Positions 29,938-39,109 of a stretch of DNA of 64,000 bases are shown piece after piece. The notes below the pieces were generated by a model that saw only the letters and a list, made by a program, of their open reading frames with translations, ran no database searches and was not told the DNA's origin. Numbering within the stretch: position 1 is the stretch's first letter; the number at the start of each line of letters is the position of its first letter. The stretch comes from Aquitalea pelogenes (GTDB taxonomy: Bacteria; Pseudomonadota; Gammaproteobacteria; Burkholderiales; Chromobacteriaceae), in NCBI RefSeq assembly GCF_001515305.1, contig NZ_LNQV01000016.1, positions 27,179 through 91,178 on the forward strand. The letters run 5' to 3'. Position numbers and translations under genes: made by a program.

Positions 29938-30156
29938 ATGAGTCGTTATTGCATCTGGTTTGTCACCCCGGACGACACGGTCATGCGGCGTGCCGAGGTG
30001 GCCATCAACGGCAGCATTCATTGTCATCAGGTACTGGAAGAAATCGAGGCGCAGCTGGCCCTGGATTGCGGGCTCAGTCAGGTGATGATTGTGGACTGGA
30101 AGCGATTCGAACAAGTGGAAGCCCAAAGCGCGCCACTGGCGCGGGCAGTGGCCTGA
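29938..30156 (+). CDS. Conserved-looking small protein, function unknown
   Basis: A 72-residue soluble protein (MSRYCIWFVTPDD...) with no signal or membrane segment. The AGGAGG ribosome site 5-6 bases upstream is very strong, which supports translation. I do not recognise the family. It stands alone between the aspartoacylase-like gene (165 bases upstream) and mobB (118 bases downstream); I see nothing else in those gaps. Confidence 0.6.
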   Translation: MSRYCIWFVTPDDTVMRRAEVAINGSIHCHQVLEEIEAQLALDCGLSQVMIVDWKRFEQVEAQSAPLARAVA

Positions 30157-30274
30157 GTGTGCGCCGGACTGCTCCTGCCTTTGAGTGACCGGTCCTAGTT
30201 CGTCAGAGGGAAGAAACGGGATTGGCCTGCATGCTATCATGCGGCCCATCCCTTTTTATTTGGATCTCGCCATC

Positions 30275-30796
30275 ATGTATGTGCTGGGCGTAGCAGGCTA
30301 TTCAGGCAGTGGCAAAACCACCTTGCTGGAGGAAATCATCCCGCTGCTGTGCGCCGCTGGTGTGGATGTCGCCGTGATCAAGCACACCCATCACGACGTG
30401 GACTGGGACCAACCCGGCAAGGACAGCTGGCGTCACCGCGAGGCGGGCGCTGCCCAGGTGTTGCTGGCCGGTGCCAGGCGCCGCCTGCTGGTGCAAACCA
30501 TGCCGCAGGGCAATGATGCGCCACTGGCGGAACATGTGGCCGCCTTGCGCCCTTGCGACCTAGTCTTGGCCGAAGGCTTCAAGCATGAGGCCATTGCCAA
30601 ACTGGAAGTCTACGACCCGGCACTTGGGCATGCGCCGTTGTACGTGCAGGACCAGTCCGTGCTCGCGGTGGTGACGGATGCGGCGCAGCCAGACTTGCCA
30701 CCCACCGCATTGCCCCGCTTTGGGCGGGATGATGTCGAAGCCATTGCCCGTTTCATTCTTGCCTTACTGGAAAAACATCAAGATGCTCACCGTTGA
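30275..30796 (+). CDS. mobB: Molybdopterin-guanine dinucleotide biosynthesis protein B
   Basis: A P-loop GTP-binding protein of 173 residues that assists MobA in forming the guanine dinucleotide form of the molybdenum cofactor. The Walker A GYSGSGKTTLLE lies at residues 8-19; IKHTHHDVDWDQPGKDSWRHREAGA and EGFKHE are family blocks. The start ATG at 30275 gives MYVLGVAGYSGSGKTT; the upstream open frame is not needed. Its end overlaps moeA by 14 bases. Confidence 0.94.
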   Translation: MYVLGVAGYSGSGKTTLLEEIIPLLCAAGVDVAVIKHTHHDVDWDQPGKDSWRHREAGAAQVLLAGARRRLLVQTMPQGNDAPLAEHVAALRPCDLVLAEGFKHEAIAKLEVYDPALGHAPLYVQDQSVLAVVTDAAQPDLPPTALPRFGRDDVEAIARFILALLEKHQDAHR

Positions 30797-31976
30797 TCAG
30801 GCCCGAGACTGGCTGTTGCAGCGTGCCCAGCCCGTGCGTGCTACCGAAACCCTTCCGCTGCTGCAGGCGCTGGGCCGTATTCTGGCCGAGCCGGTACTGG
30901 CCGGCCTGGACGTGCCGCCGCAGGACAATAGCGCGATGGATGGCTATGCCCTGAACAGTGCAGATGGCAATGGCCCGTTTGCCATTTCGCAGCGCATACC
31001 CGCTGGCACCCAGCCGCAGCCATTGCAAGCCGGTACGGCGGCGCGCATTTTTACCGGCGCGCCCATTCCGGCCGGGGCTGATGCGGTGGTGATGCAGGAA
31101 ATGGCCGAGCTGCAGGCGGATGGCCAGGTGCTGTTCAGCCAGCCGGTGAAGCCGGGCCAGAATATCCGCCGCGCGGGCGAAGATATCCTGTGCGGTGCCA
31201 CCGTGCTGTCTGCCGGGCAGTTGCTCAGTGCTGCCGATCTGGGCCTGGCTGCTTCCATTGGTGTGCCCACGCTGACGGTGTACCGCCCCTTGCGGGTGGC
31301 GGTGTTCTTTACCGGCGATGAACTGACCGAGCCGGGCCAGCCGCTGCAAGCAGGGCAGATTTACAATTCCAATCGCTATTGGCTGGTGCCGGAGCTGATG
31401 CGGCTGGGCTGCGAGGTGACCGATCTTGGCATCGTGCCGGATTCGCTCAGCCGCACCCGCGAAATCCTGCAGGATGCCGCCGGGCTGGCCGATGTCATCA
31501 TGACTTGCGGCGGGGTGTCGGTTGGCGAGGAGGACCATGTGAAGGCGGCGGTAGAGGCCGAGGGTAGCCTTGATCTGTGGAAAATCGCCATCAAGCCGGG
31601 CAAGCCGCTGGCCAGCGGCAAGGTGGGTCAGGCCGGTTTCATCGGCTTGCCGGGTAATCCGGTATCCGGCTTTGTCACCTATCAGGTGCTGGTAAAACCC
31701 TATCTGCAGCGCTGTGCCGGTTTGCAGCAAGATGACATCCAGCCAGCGGCCCACTATCCGGCCGGCTTTGCCTGGGAGCGACCGGACACCCGGCGTGAAG
31801 AGTTCCTGCGGGTGAAACTGGTACGGCAAGACGGCCAGTGGCAATTGCAGCGCTATCCCAATCAGGGCTCCGGCGTGCTCACATCCTGCGCCTGGGCGGA
31901 TGGTCTGGTGCGGCTGGCTGCCGGCCAACAGGTGCAGCCTGGCGACATGCTGGCCTTGCTGCCCATTTCCGGCTGA
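30783..31976 (+). CDS. moeA: Molybdopterin molybdenumtransferase
   Basis: Inserts molybdate into adenylylated molybdopterin. It has 397 residues. The N-terminal active region DVPPQDNSAMDGYALNSAD, FTGAPIPAGADAVVMQE and the MoCF-binding TCGGVSVGEEDHVK, FIGLPGNPVSGFVT are intact. The ATG at 30783 (MLTVDQARDWLL) begins inside mobB, so the genes are translationally linked. The ferredoxin gene follows 2 bases later. Confidence 0.95.
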   Translation: MLTVDQARDWLLQRAQPVRATETLPLLQALGRILAEPVLAGLDVPPQDNSAMDGYALNSADGNGPFAISQRIPAGTQPQPLQAGTAARIFTGAPIPAGADAVVMQEMAELQADGQVLFSQPVKPGQNIRRAGEDILCGATVLSAGQLLSAADLGLAASIGVPTLTVYRPLRVAVFFTGDELTEPGQPLQAGQIYNSNRYWLVPELMRLGCEVTDLGIVPDSLSRTREILQDAAGLADVIMTCGGVSVGEEDHVKAAVEAEGSLDLWKIAIKPGKPLASGKVGQAGFIGLPGNPVSGFVTYQVLVKPYLQRCAGLQQDDIQPAAHYPAGFAWERPDTRREEFLRVKLVRQDGQWQLQRYPNQGSGVLTSCAWADGLVRLAAGQQVQPGDMLALLPISG

Positions 31977-31978
31977 AC

Positions 31979-32323
31979 ATGCCCACACTGCATTTTGTTG
32001 ATGGTACCGGGCAGCAGTTGGCTGTGGTGGATGCGCAGCCTGGTGATGTGCTGCTGGATGTCGCCCGTCTTGCGGATGTGCCTTTGCACTGGCGCTGCGG
32101 CCAGGGCACCTGCGGCACCTGCAAGGTGAGCATTCGTCATGCTGACCCTCAGCAGCCAGTCAGGCTGACACGCAAGGAGCGCAATGTGCTGCTGCGCGCC
32201 GGTTTGATTGATGCCGCACAAGCTGCACAGGAAAGCTGGCCGGATGTCTCGTCAGGCTGGCGGCTGGCCTGCCATGTACCGGTGGGTGAGCAGGACTGGC
32301 AGGTGGTCTGCCCGCAGGACTGA
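31979..32323 (+). CDS. Plant-type [2Fe-2S] ferredoxin domain protein
   Basis: 114 residues. The cluster ligands are C-x4-C-x2-C in WRCGQGTCGTCKV (about residues 38-50) with the fourth Cys in GWRLACHV near residue 99. It is a small electron carrier. It starts 2 bases after moeA, so the transcript is mobB-moeA-ferredoxin, suggesting a link to a molybdoenzyme, but no such enzyme is visible here. Terminated by a strong hairpin. Confidence 0.85.
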   Translation: MPTLHFVDGTGQQLAVVDAQPGDVLLDVARLADVPLHWRCGQGTCGTCKVSIRHADPQQPVRLTRKERNVLLRAGLIDAAQAAQESWPDVSSGWRLACHVPVGEQDWQVVCPQD

Positions 32324-32343
32324 GCGCGGGTTTGCATGGCAAA

Positions 32344-32375
32344 AACAAAGCCACGATCAAGGTCGTGGCTTTGTT
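32344..32375. terminator. Bidirectional terminator between ferredoxin and the CHASE2-GGDEF gene
   Basis: AACAAAGCCACGA and TCGTGGCTTTGTT make a perfect 13-bp stem around a 6-base loop, with A-rich and T-rich flanks. It can serve the converging ferredoxin (+) and cyclase (-) genes. Confidence 0.85.
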
Positions 32376-32408
32376 CATTATTGTTTTTCATTATTGTGGA
32401 CGGGCATG

Positions 32409-34049
32409 TCAGCTGGATGCCGGGCTGACCACATTGCGCCCGGAGCGCTTGGCAATATACAGCGCACCATCGGCTTCTTCGTAAATGCGCTGGGCCGTGT
32501 CATCCGCCTGCGGAATGCGTGCCGCCACACCAATGCTGCAGGTCACCTTGTGCAAGGGGCTGCCATCATGCGGCAGGTCCAGGTCTTCCAGCCGCTGGCG
32601 GAAGGTTTCTGCGGCATCCACTGCCTCCTGCATGCTGGTGCCAGGCATCAGCACACCAAACTCTTCCCCGCCCAGACGGGCAGGCAGCACACCTTTGCGC
32701 TTGAAAGTGTCTTGCAGTACATGGGCCACCCGCTTGAGGATCATGTCGCCTGCATAATGGCCGTACTGGTCGTTGTACAGCTTGAAGTGGTCAATATCCA
32801 GCAGGATGAAGGCCAGTGGCTGGCTGGCATTGCGCTGCCTGTCAATCGCCGGAATGAACACCTCGTCAAAATGACGCCGGTTGGCCAGCTGGGTCAAGCC
32901 ATCGGTGGTGGCCAGCGTTTGCAAGCTGGCCTGCCGCTCGATGAAGCGGGCAAAACCGCAAACCAGCAGCACCAGCATGCAGCTGACCGGTGCAAACCAG
33001 TAGCGGGCCAGCAGCAGCCCGGCAATGCTGATCAAGGCTGGAATGGCGCTTGCGGCCGCATAAGCCTGCAAGGCATTGCGGCGGCGGCCCCAGGGGGAGA
33101 GCAGGTAATCCAGCCCCAGCACCAGTAGCAGGCTGAACAGGGCTTGCTGGGTCAGGGTAAGCGGGCGAATCAGGCTGCCATCCTGCAAGCCGCGCAGAAG
33201 ATAGGCGTTGATCACCACACCGGGCATGCCGCCGGCTCCGGCGGACAATGGCGTGGTATGCATGTCGCCCAGCCCGGCGGCGGTGACGCCAATCAGCACG
33301 ATGCGGTTGCGGAACAGTTCCGGGTCGGTGTTGGCCAGGGCGTCGATATACGACAGCCGCTGGAAAGGCTCGGCCCCTTTGCCGTAGGGCACCATGATTT
33401 CATCACTGCGCACCCAGGGTTCGTCACGGCTATGCACCAGCGTGGCAGCACTACTGGCCGGTTTGCCCTCGGCCACGTCCAGAACTGCACGGGCAAAGGC
33501 CGGGTAGTCGGCACTGCCCAGGCCCGCATGCAGATAGCCACGACGCACGATGCCGTCATCGTCCCGTTCGAAGTCGGTATGGCCCAGACGGTTGGACGCT
33601 GCGGCAAACAGCGGCAGCGGGCGGGTTTCGGTCAGCACGCCGCCGCTGTTTTCCGGAAACACCGGGCTGACTACCTTGCCGTTGTCGTGCATGGCACTGG
33701 CCAGTGCCTGGTCCGGGCGGCTGCTGCTGAGCGTGCTTTCTGCCAGTGCAATGTCTAGCCCCACGGCCTTGGCTGATTGCAACTGGCGGATCAGGTGGGC
33801 GTGCAGTTCGCGCGGCCACGGCCAGTTGCCCATTTCCGCCAGGCTGCGGTTGTCCACTTCAATCAGGATGGGGTCGTCAGCTGCTTTGCCCAGCGGGCGC
33901 TGGCTGATTGCAACATCATAAAACCAGTTGTCCAGACGTTGCAGCGCGCCGCTCAGTACCAATAGCAAAACAACTGCTCCGGCCAGTAGCGGGAGCAGTT
34001 GTTGCCATGGCGGCCTGCGGGCAGGCGGCGTGGATGGGTCAACAGGCAT
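32409..34049 (-). CDS. CHASE2-domain diguanylate cyclase
   Basis: 546 residues. One N-terminal helix (about 20-38), a periplasmic CHASE2 sensor (DDPILIEVDNRSLAEMG, VGLDIALAE, GTPLSAG-like loop, to about 285), three membrane helices, then a GGDEF domain with the active motif GGEEFGVLMPG near 467. The enzyme makes cyclic-di-GMP. No RxxD inhibitory site is seen five residues before GGEEF, so product feedback may be absent. Its start is 2 bases past the FecR/LysM gene, so the extracellular partner and the sensor are made together. Confidence 0.88.
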   Translation of the reverse strand: MPVDPSTPPARRPPWQQLLPLLAGAVVLLLVLSGALQRLDNWFYDVAISQRPLGKAADDPILIEVDNRSLAEMGNWPWPRELHAHLIRQLQSAKAVGLDIALAESTLSSSRPDQALASAMHDNGKVVSPVFPENSGGVLTETRPLPLFAAASNRLGHTDFERDDDGIVRRGYLHAGLGSADYPAFARAVLDVAEGKPASSAATLVHSRDEPWVRSDEIMVPYGKGAEPFQRLSYIDALANTDPELFRNRIVLIGVTAAGLGDMHTTPLSAGAGGMPGVVINAYLLRGLQDGSLIRPLTLTQQALFSLLLVLGLDYLLSPWGRRRNALQAYAAASAIPALISIAGLLLARYWFAPVSCMLVLLVCGFARFIERQASLQTLATTDGLTQLANRRHFDEVFIPAIDRQRNASQPLAFILLDIDHFKLYNDQYGHYAGDMILKRVAHVLQDTFKRKGVLPARLGGEEFGVLMPGTSMQEAVDAAETFRQRLEDLDLPHDGSPLHKVTCSIGVAARIPQADDTAQRIYEEADGALYIAKRSGRNVVSPASS

Positions 34050-34051
34050 GG

Positions 34052-35602
34052 TCAGTGCAGCTGGATGATTTCGTTGGCCTCAATGGCGTGATAGCCCGCC
34101 TCACCATGGATTTCCAGCCGTGCCAGAAACTGTCCTTTGGGAAGCTGGGACAGCGGCCAGCTCGGCTGACTGGCAGTGTTGCGGTAAACCACGGTCTGGC
34201 GGTCGGCCTGAGCCAGCAGGGTCAGGGTATAGCGTGCGTCCTTCACCGGGTAATGCCGTGCCAGCAGCACTGGCAGCGCCGGTTTCAGGGAGGAGAACAA
34301 GCCCTTGGACAGCAGGGACTGGATTTCGCTGTAGGGGCCGGGCTGGCCCTGGCCATCAACATGCGCCACACGCCAATACCATTGGCCGTCCTCAGGCAAG
34401 GTCAGCTTGCTCTCCGGGGTAGTCAGCAGCAGGGTTTGACTGATCTGGCTGAAATCCGGCTGGCGCGACAGCTGCCATTGCACCGGTCGTTCCGGGCTGG
34501 CGGTGGTGTGCAGGCTGAAAGTGTGGCCGCGGATTTCCTGCGGGCCGGCGGTTCCCAGCAGCAAGGGCGGTGTCGGGTAGGCCTTGAGTTCGAAGGTCTT
34601 GCTGCTGTCGTAGCCTTCCAGTCCGTGGGCATTCCTGGCCCGTGCGGCAAGCTGGTACTGGCCGTTGGCGGGCAAGGGCAGGTAAAACTGCGGCCCGTTG
34701 ACCGTGCGTTCGGATAATTGCTGGCCAGTGCTGCCCGGGCCATTGATCCTGACCCGGTAGGCCACGGCTTGCTGATCGGCTGTCCATTGCAGCAGTGGGG
34801 GATTGAAACTGCTTTGGGCCGGCAATGGGCTCAGGTCCGGCGCGGCGGGCAGTGCTTCCGGCGTGGTCGGTTTGGCGCCTTGCTGGGTTGTGGTGCCGAA
34901 TCCTGCCTGCACATCTACCTTGCCGCCTTGCTGGCCACCCACATTCACCTTGCCGCGCAGCACTTCGGTGGCCGTGCTGTCGGACGATTCGGCGCTGACG
35001 CGGAATTCCGTGCCGCGCACGGTAGTCACCGCAGACGGCGTGCGGATCTGGTAGCGTCCGGGCATCAGGATGTTGGGGATCACCGAACTGCCGGCATTGC
35101 CCTTGTCCAGGCGGATTTCGGTTTTGGCTGAACCGGTGCTGGGGTAATAGATTTCGGTTTGCAGCTGGGCGCTGGAATTGGCACCCATCAGCAGGGTAGA
35201 GCCGTCTTCAAAGCGCAGCTTGAGCATGGCGTCGTTGCCGGTCTGGAAGCGGACACCCTTGGGATAGCGTGTTTCCTTGTTGATCGGCAGCGGCTGGTTC
35301 TTGCTGTCCTGCGCGGTGACCTCACCGGAGAATTCCTCGATACGGGCGCTGGAGGGCTGCTGCTTGACCCAGGGGTAGGGCACGCGCACACGGCTGCCGG
35401 GTGTCAGCCGGTAAGGGTCGGCAATATGGTTCAGCTTTTGCAGTCGGGGAACATAGGCGGGAGATGCCAGGTGCTGGTCGGCCAGTGACCACAGGGAGTC
35501 ACCGGATTTGACCTGATACTCCCAGTAGGCACTGTCGATGCCGGAGGCGGCATGGGCTTGCATACAGAGCGCGATCAGGCCGGAAAGCAGAATGATTCTC
35601 AT
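34052..35602 (-). CDS. Exported LysM and FecR-domain protein
   Basis: About 516 residues. A signal peptide (MRIILLSGLIALCMQAHA) is followed by a LysM fold (YQVKSGDSLWSLADQHL...LNHIADPYRLTPGSRVRVPY). Next is a FecR domain (SGEVTAQDSKNQPL...GNDAMLKLRFEDGSTLLM...TPSAVTTVRGTEFRVSA), and then Ig/fibronectin-like beta repeats to the end. Together with the CHASE2 cyclase 2 bases downstream it matches the FecR-CHASE2 pairing common in betaproteobacteria, presumably a cell-envelope sensing unit. A start eight codons earlier (35626) is possible. Confidence 0.85.
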   Translation of the reverse strand: MRIILLSGLIALCMQAHAASGIDSAYWEYQVKSGDSLWSLADQHLASPAYVPRLQKLNHIADPYRLTPGSRVRVPYPWVKQQPSSARIEEFSGEVTAQDSKNQPLPINKETRYPKGVRFQTGNDAMLKLRFEDGSTLLMGANSSAQLQTEIYYPSTGSAKTEIRLDKGNAGSSVIPNILMPGRYQIRTPSAVTTVRGTEFRVSAESSDSTATEVLRGKVNVGGQQGGKVDVQAGFGTTTQQGAKPTTPEALPAAPDLSPLPAQSSFNPPLLQWTADQQAVAYRVRINGPGSTGQQLSERTVNGPQFYLPLPANGQYQLAARARNAHGLEGYDSSKTFELKAYPTPPLLLGTAGPQEIRGHTFSLHTTASPERPVQWQLSRQPDFSQISQTLLLTTPESKLTLPEDGQWYWRVAHVDGQGQPGPYSEIQSLLSKGLFSSLKPALPVLLARHYPVKDARYTLTLLAQADRQTVVYRNTASQPSWPLSQLPKGQFLARLEIHGEAGYHAIEANEIIQLH

Positions 35603-35711
35603 AAATACGGTCGGGAAATGGCGCACAAAACGCAGAATATCTGCATAGTAAGCCCCTGACGAGGGATTGCAACCAAGCGCGGCGGCTTTTTTTCATTTAT
35701 TTGAAACTATT

Positions 35712-35744
35712 AAAAAAAGCGGGCCAATCGGTAAGGATTGGCCC
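35712..35744 (-). terminator. Rho-independent terminator after the polyamine transporter operon
   Basis: On the minus strand GGGCCAATC and GATTGGCCC form a 9-bp stem followed by GC and T7. It is 45 bases past the last permease gene. Confidence 0.85.
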
Positions 35745-35788
35745 TGAATGTCGGTACTGCACGGAGCTGATGAAGAAATGCTTTCTGC

Positions 35789-36607
35789 TTAGCTGGTACG
35801 CAGTCGCTCGCTGCGGCCTCGCAACCATTCCAGCGTCAACAGCAGCAGGATGGAGAAGCCGATCAGCAAGGTAGCCGCCGCCGCAATGGTGGGGCTCAGG
35901 TTTTCGCGAATGCCGCTGAACATCTGGCGCGGCAGGGTGGCTTGTTCCGGTCCGGCCAGGAACAGGGTCACCACCACTTCGTCAAAGGACGTGGCAAAGG
36001 CGAACAGGGCACCGGAAATCACGCCTGGCGCAATCAGCGGCAGGGTGATGCGGAAGAAGGTGGTGATGGGTGAAGCACCCAGGTTGGCCGCCGCACGGGT
36101 CAGGTTGTGGTTATAGCCCTGCAGGGTGGCGGTCACGGTGATGATGACAAACGGCACGCCCAGCGCAGCATGTTCCAGAATCAGCGTGGTGTAGCTGTTG
36201 TCCATGCCCAGCGGGGCAAAGAACAGGTAGCTGGCCACGCCGACAATCACCACCGGCACCACCATCGGCGAAATCAGCAGGAACATGATGATGCCCTTGC
36301 CACGGAATTCGCCGCGGGTGAGGCCGATGGAAGCCAGGGTGCCCAGCACCATGGCCAGCACGGTGGCGGCCGGGGCCACGATCATGCTGTTCTGCAAGGA
36401 GCGGATCCACTCCGGTGCGCTGAACAGGTCCTGATACCAGCGGAAGGAGAAGCCGGTCAGCGGGTACACCAGGAAAGAGCCTTCGTTGAAGGACAGCGGA
36501 ATGATCACCAGTACCGGCAGGATCAGGAACAGCAAGGTCAGGCCGCTGGTAATGCGCAGAACGTAGTGCCACACCTTTTCGATGGGCGACATGGTCGGGT
36601 TCAGCAT
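35789..36607 (-). CDS. potC: Polyamine ABC transporter permease (PotC/PotI type)
   Basis: 272 residues with six membrane helices. The inner-membrane permease EAA loop is AAANLGASPITTFFRITLPLIAPG (about residues 170-193), the contact with the ATPase. The usual partner order is ATPase, binding protein, then two permeases, as here. Putrescine versus spermidine cannot be told from the permease. Last gene of the operon, ending before a strong terminator. Confidence 0.9.
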   Translation of the reverse strand: MLNPTMSPIEKVWHYVLRITSGLTLLFLILPVLVIIPLSFNEGSFLVYPLTGFSFRWYQDLFSAPEWIRSLQNSMIVAPAATVLAMVLGTLASIGLTRGEFRGKGIIMFLLISPMVVPVVIVGVASYLFFAPLGMDNSYTTLILEHAALGVPFVIITVTATLQGYNHNLTRAAANLGASPITTFFRITLPLIAPGVISGALFAFATSFDEVVVTLFLAGPEQATLPRQMFSGIRENLSPTIAAAATLLIGFSILLLLTLEWLRGRSERLRTS

Positions 36608-36633
36608 GGTTATGTCTCCGTGAAGGGTGAGGG

Positions 36634-37902
36634 TTAGCCCAGGCGCAGGCTCTTGGCGCCTACCAGCCAGTTGTAAACGATGTACAGGATCATGGTGGCT
36701 GCCAGCAGCAGGCCGCCCAGTGCGGTTGCCATGCCCCAGTTGATCGAGGTGTTGGTGTAGAAGGCCACGAAGTAGCTCACCATCTGGTCGTTCGGGCTAC
36801 CCAGCAAGGCCGGGGTGATGTAGTAGCCGATGGACAGGATGAACACCAGCAGCGCACCGGCACTGATACCGGCCACGGTCTGCGGGAAGTACACGCGCCA
36901 GAAGCTGGCAAACGGGTGGCAGCCCAGCGAGATGGCAGCCTTCATGTAGCTTGGCGAAATGCCTTTCATCACGCTGTAGATGGGCAGGATCATGAAGGGC
37001 AGCAGGATGTGCACCATGGAGATGTACACGCCGGTGCGGTTGAACACCAGTTGCAGCGGGTGATCGATCATGCCCAGCCATTGCATGGTGGAGTTGATCA
37101 GGCCGCCCGATTGCAGCAGGACGATCCAGGCGGCAACGCGCACCAGAACCGAGGTCCAGAACGGCAGCAGCACCAGAATCATCAGCAGGTTGCTGGTACG
37201 GGTGGGCAGGTTCACCAGCAGGTAGGCCAGCGGGTAAGCCAGGGCCAGGGCGATGGCGGTGACTACCAGGCTCATCCAGAAAGTACGGGTGAAAATGTCC
37301 AGGTAAATGGCCTGGTCCGGCGAGGAGCGGCTGATTTCGCCCAGGTCGTCCACGCGGTGGTCCATGGCGGCCAGCAGGTAGAACGGGGTCTGGGTGCTGG
37401 TGTTGCGGCGGATGGCCTGCCAGTAGGCCGGGTCACCCCAGCGCTCGTCCAGATTGGTCAGCGCTTCCTTGTAGGATTTCGGGGCCGGGTCCATCGGCAG
37501 GGCACGGGCAGTTTTGTTGAGCAGGCTGCGGTAGCCGGCTACTTCCATGTTCAGGCGTTTGCCCAGATCGCCCAGTTTCTGGTCGTCATGAGCTTGCTGG
37601 ATGTCTTGTGCCGCAGCGGCATATACCGCTTCTGGCGGCAGGGCACGGCCGCTCCAGCTGGAAATGGCCTTGACCGTGTGCGGCATGGCGTCAACCACTT
37701 CGGGGTTGTTGACGCTCTTGAACAAGAGGCTGGTAATGGGCAGCACGAATACCAGCAGGATAAACAGCACCAGCGGCAGAATCAGCAGCTGCGATTTCAG
37801 CTTGTTCATGCGCTCGGCGCGGGCCAGCTTCTGTTTCAGCGAACGGCCGGCCTCCGGCAGGGTGGCTGCGACAGCGGTGGTGGGTGCAGAGGAAGCGGTC
37901 AT
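36634..37902 (-). CDS. potB: Polyamine ABC transporter permease (PotB/PotH type) with enlarged periplasmic loop
   Basis: 422 residues, longer than the roughly 290-320 usual for this family. The extra length is an N-terminal cytosolic tail and a periplasmic loop of about 140 residues (about 65-205) between the first and second helices. The remaining helices and the EAA loop (AAISLGCHPFASFWRVYFPQTVAG) are normal. Such long-loop PotB proteins are known in betaproteobacteria. 26 bases separate it from potC. Confidence 0.88.
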   Translation of the reverse strand: MTASSAPTTAVAATLPEAGRSLKQKLARAERMNKLKSQLLILPLVLFILLVFVLPITSLLFKSVNNPEVVDAMPHTVKAISSWSGRALPPEAVYAAAAQDIQQAHDDQKLGDLGKRLNMEVAGYRSLLNKTARALPMDPAPKSYKEALTNLDERWGDPAYWQAIRRNTSTQTPFYLLAAMDHRVDDLGEISRSSPDQAIYLDIFTRTFWMSLVVTAIALALAYPLAYLLVNLPTRTSNLLMILVLLPFWTSVLVRVAAWIVLLQSGGLINSTMQWLGMIDHPLQLVFNRTGVYISMVHILLPFMILPIYSVMKGISPSYMKAAISLGCHPFASFWRVYFPQTVAGISAGALLVFILSIGYYITPALLGSPNDQMVSYFVAFYTNTSINWGMATALGGLLLAATMILYIVYNWLVGAKSLRLG

Positions 37903-38014
37903 TCTTCCGGCTCCGGATCAGGTAAGGGGTGAAACCCCCTGGGGATGAACCCCCGAGGGGGCGGACCTGCTACCGGCAGACATCACCGGCAGCAGTCATG
38001 CGTGTTGCAGCTGC

Positions 38015-39052
38015 TTACTTGGCAGCCCAGGCGTTGAAGCGTTGTTCCAGCGATTCGCCGTAGTCAGCCCAGAAAGCCACATCCACGGCTACGCCGCTCT
38101 TGATGTTCTGCGGGGCGGTCGGGAGGTCGGCAACCAGCTGCTTGTCCAAGAGCGGTACGGCTTTCTTGTTGGTCGGGCCGTAAGCGATGTTCTGCGAGTA
38201 CACCTTCTGGTTTTCCGGCTTGCTGGCGAAAGCGATGAACTTCAGCGCAGCGTCCTTGTTCGGGGAACCCTTCGGAATGGCCCAGGAATCGAAGTCATAC
38301 ATGCCGCCGTTCCAGACAATCTTCAGGTTCTTGCCTTCCTTCTGGGTGTTGGCTATACGACCGTTGTAAGCCGAGCTCATCACCACGTCGCCGGATACCA
38401 GGTACTGCGGCGGTTGTGCGCCGGCTTCCCACCACTGGATGTTCGGCTTCAGCTGGTCCAGTTTCTTGAAGGCGCGATCAACGCCAGCCGGGGTGGCCAG
38501 AACCTTGTACACGTCTTTCGGTGCCACGCCGTCAGCCATCAGGGCTACTTCCAGGGTGTACTTGGCACCCTTGCGCATGCCGCGCTTGCCTGGGAATTTC
38601 TTCACGTCCCAGAAATCTTTCCAGCTGGTCGGGCCAACCTTCAGCTTGTCGGCGTTGTAGGCCAGTACGGTGGACCATACAAAGATGCCCACGCCGCAAG
38701 TCTGGGCAGCGCCCGGTACGAAGTCAGCCTTGTTGCCGATCTTGCTGTAGTCCAGCTTTTCGAACATGCCTTCGTCACAGCCGCGAGCCAGTTCCGGGGA
38801 CTCTACTTCCAGTACGTCCCAGGACACGCTCTTGGTGTCGACCATGGCTTTGACCTTGGCCATTTCGCCGTTGTATTCGCCGCCAACCACCTTGATGCCG
38901 GTGGCCTTGGTGAACGGAGCGTAGTAGGCCTTTTCCTGGGCTGCCTTGTTGGCACCGCCAAAGGAAATCACGGTCAGGTCAGCGGCTTGGGCAGCCTGAG
39001 CGCAACAAGCGGCCACAACCGCCAGCGAAAGAGCTTTCATGCATTTCTTCAT
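38015..39052 (-). CDS. potD: Polyamine ABC transporter periplasmic binding protein (PotD/PotF type)
   Basis: 345 residues with signal peptide MKKCMKALSLAVVAACCAQAAQA, cut before ADLTVISFGG. Family blocks ADLTVISFGGANKAAQEKAYY and SGDVVMSSAYNGR support the solute-binding type 1 fold. I start at 39052 because GGAGA lies 8 bases before it; the upstream ATG 15 bases earlier lacks this spacing. The binding protein sits between the ATPase and permease genes. Confidence 0.9.
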   Translation of the reverse strand: MKKCMKALSLAVVAACCAQAAQAADLTVISFGGANKAAQEKAYYAPFTKATGIKVVGGEYNGEMAKVKAMVDTKSVSWDVLEVESPELARGCDEGMFEKLDYSKIGNKADFVPGAAQTCGVGIFVWSTVLAYNADKLKVGPTSWKDFWDVKKFPGKRGMRKGAKYTLEVALMADGVAPKDVYKVLATPAGVDRAFKKLDQLKPNIQWWEAGAQPPQYLVSGDVVMSSAYNGRIANTQKEGKNLKIVWNGGMYDFDSWAIPKGSPNKDAALKFIAFASKPENQKVYSQNIAYGPTNKKAVPLLDKQLVADLPTAPQNIKSGVAVDVAFWADYGESLEQRFNAWAAK

Positions 39053-39109
39053 TTGATAGTTCTCCATATTGTTTTGGGACTACAACTACACGCACTCACT
39101 CGCACGCAC

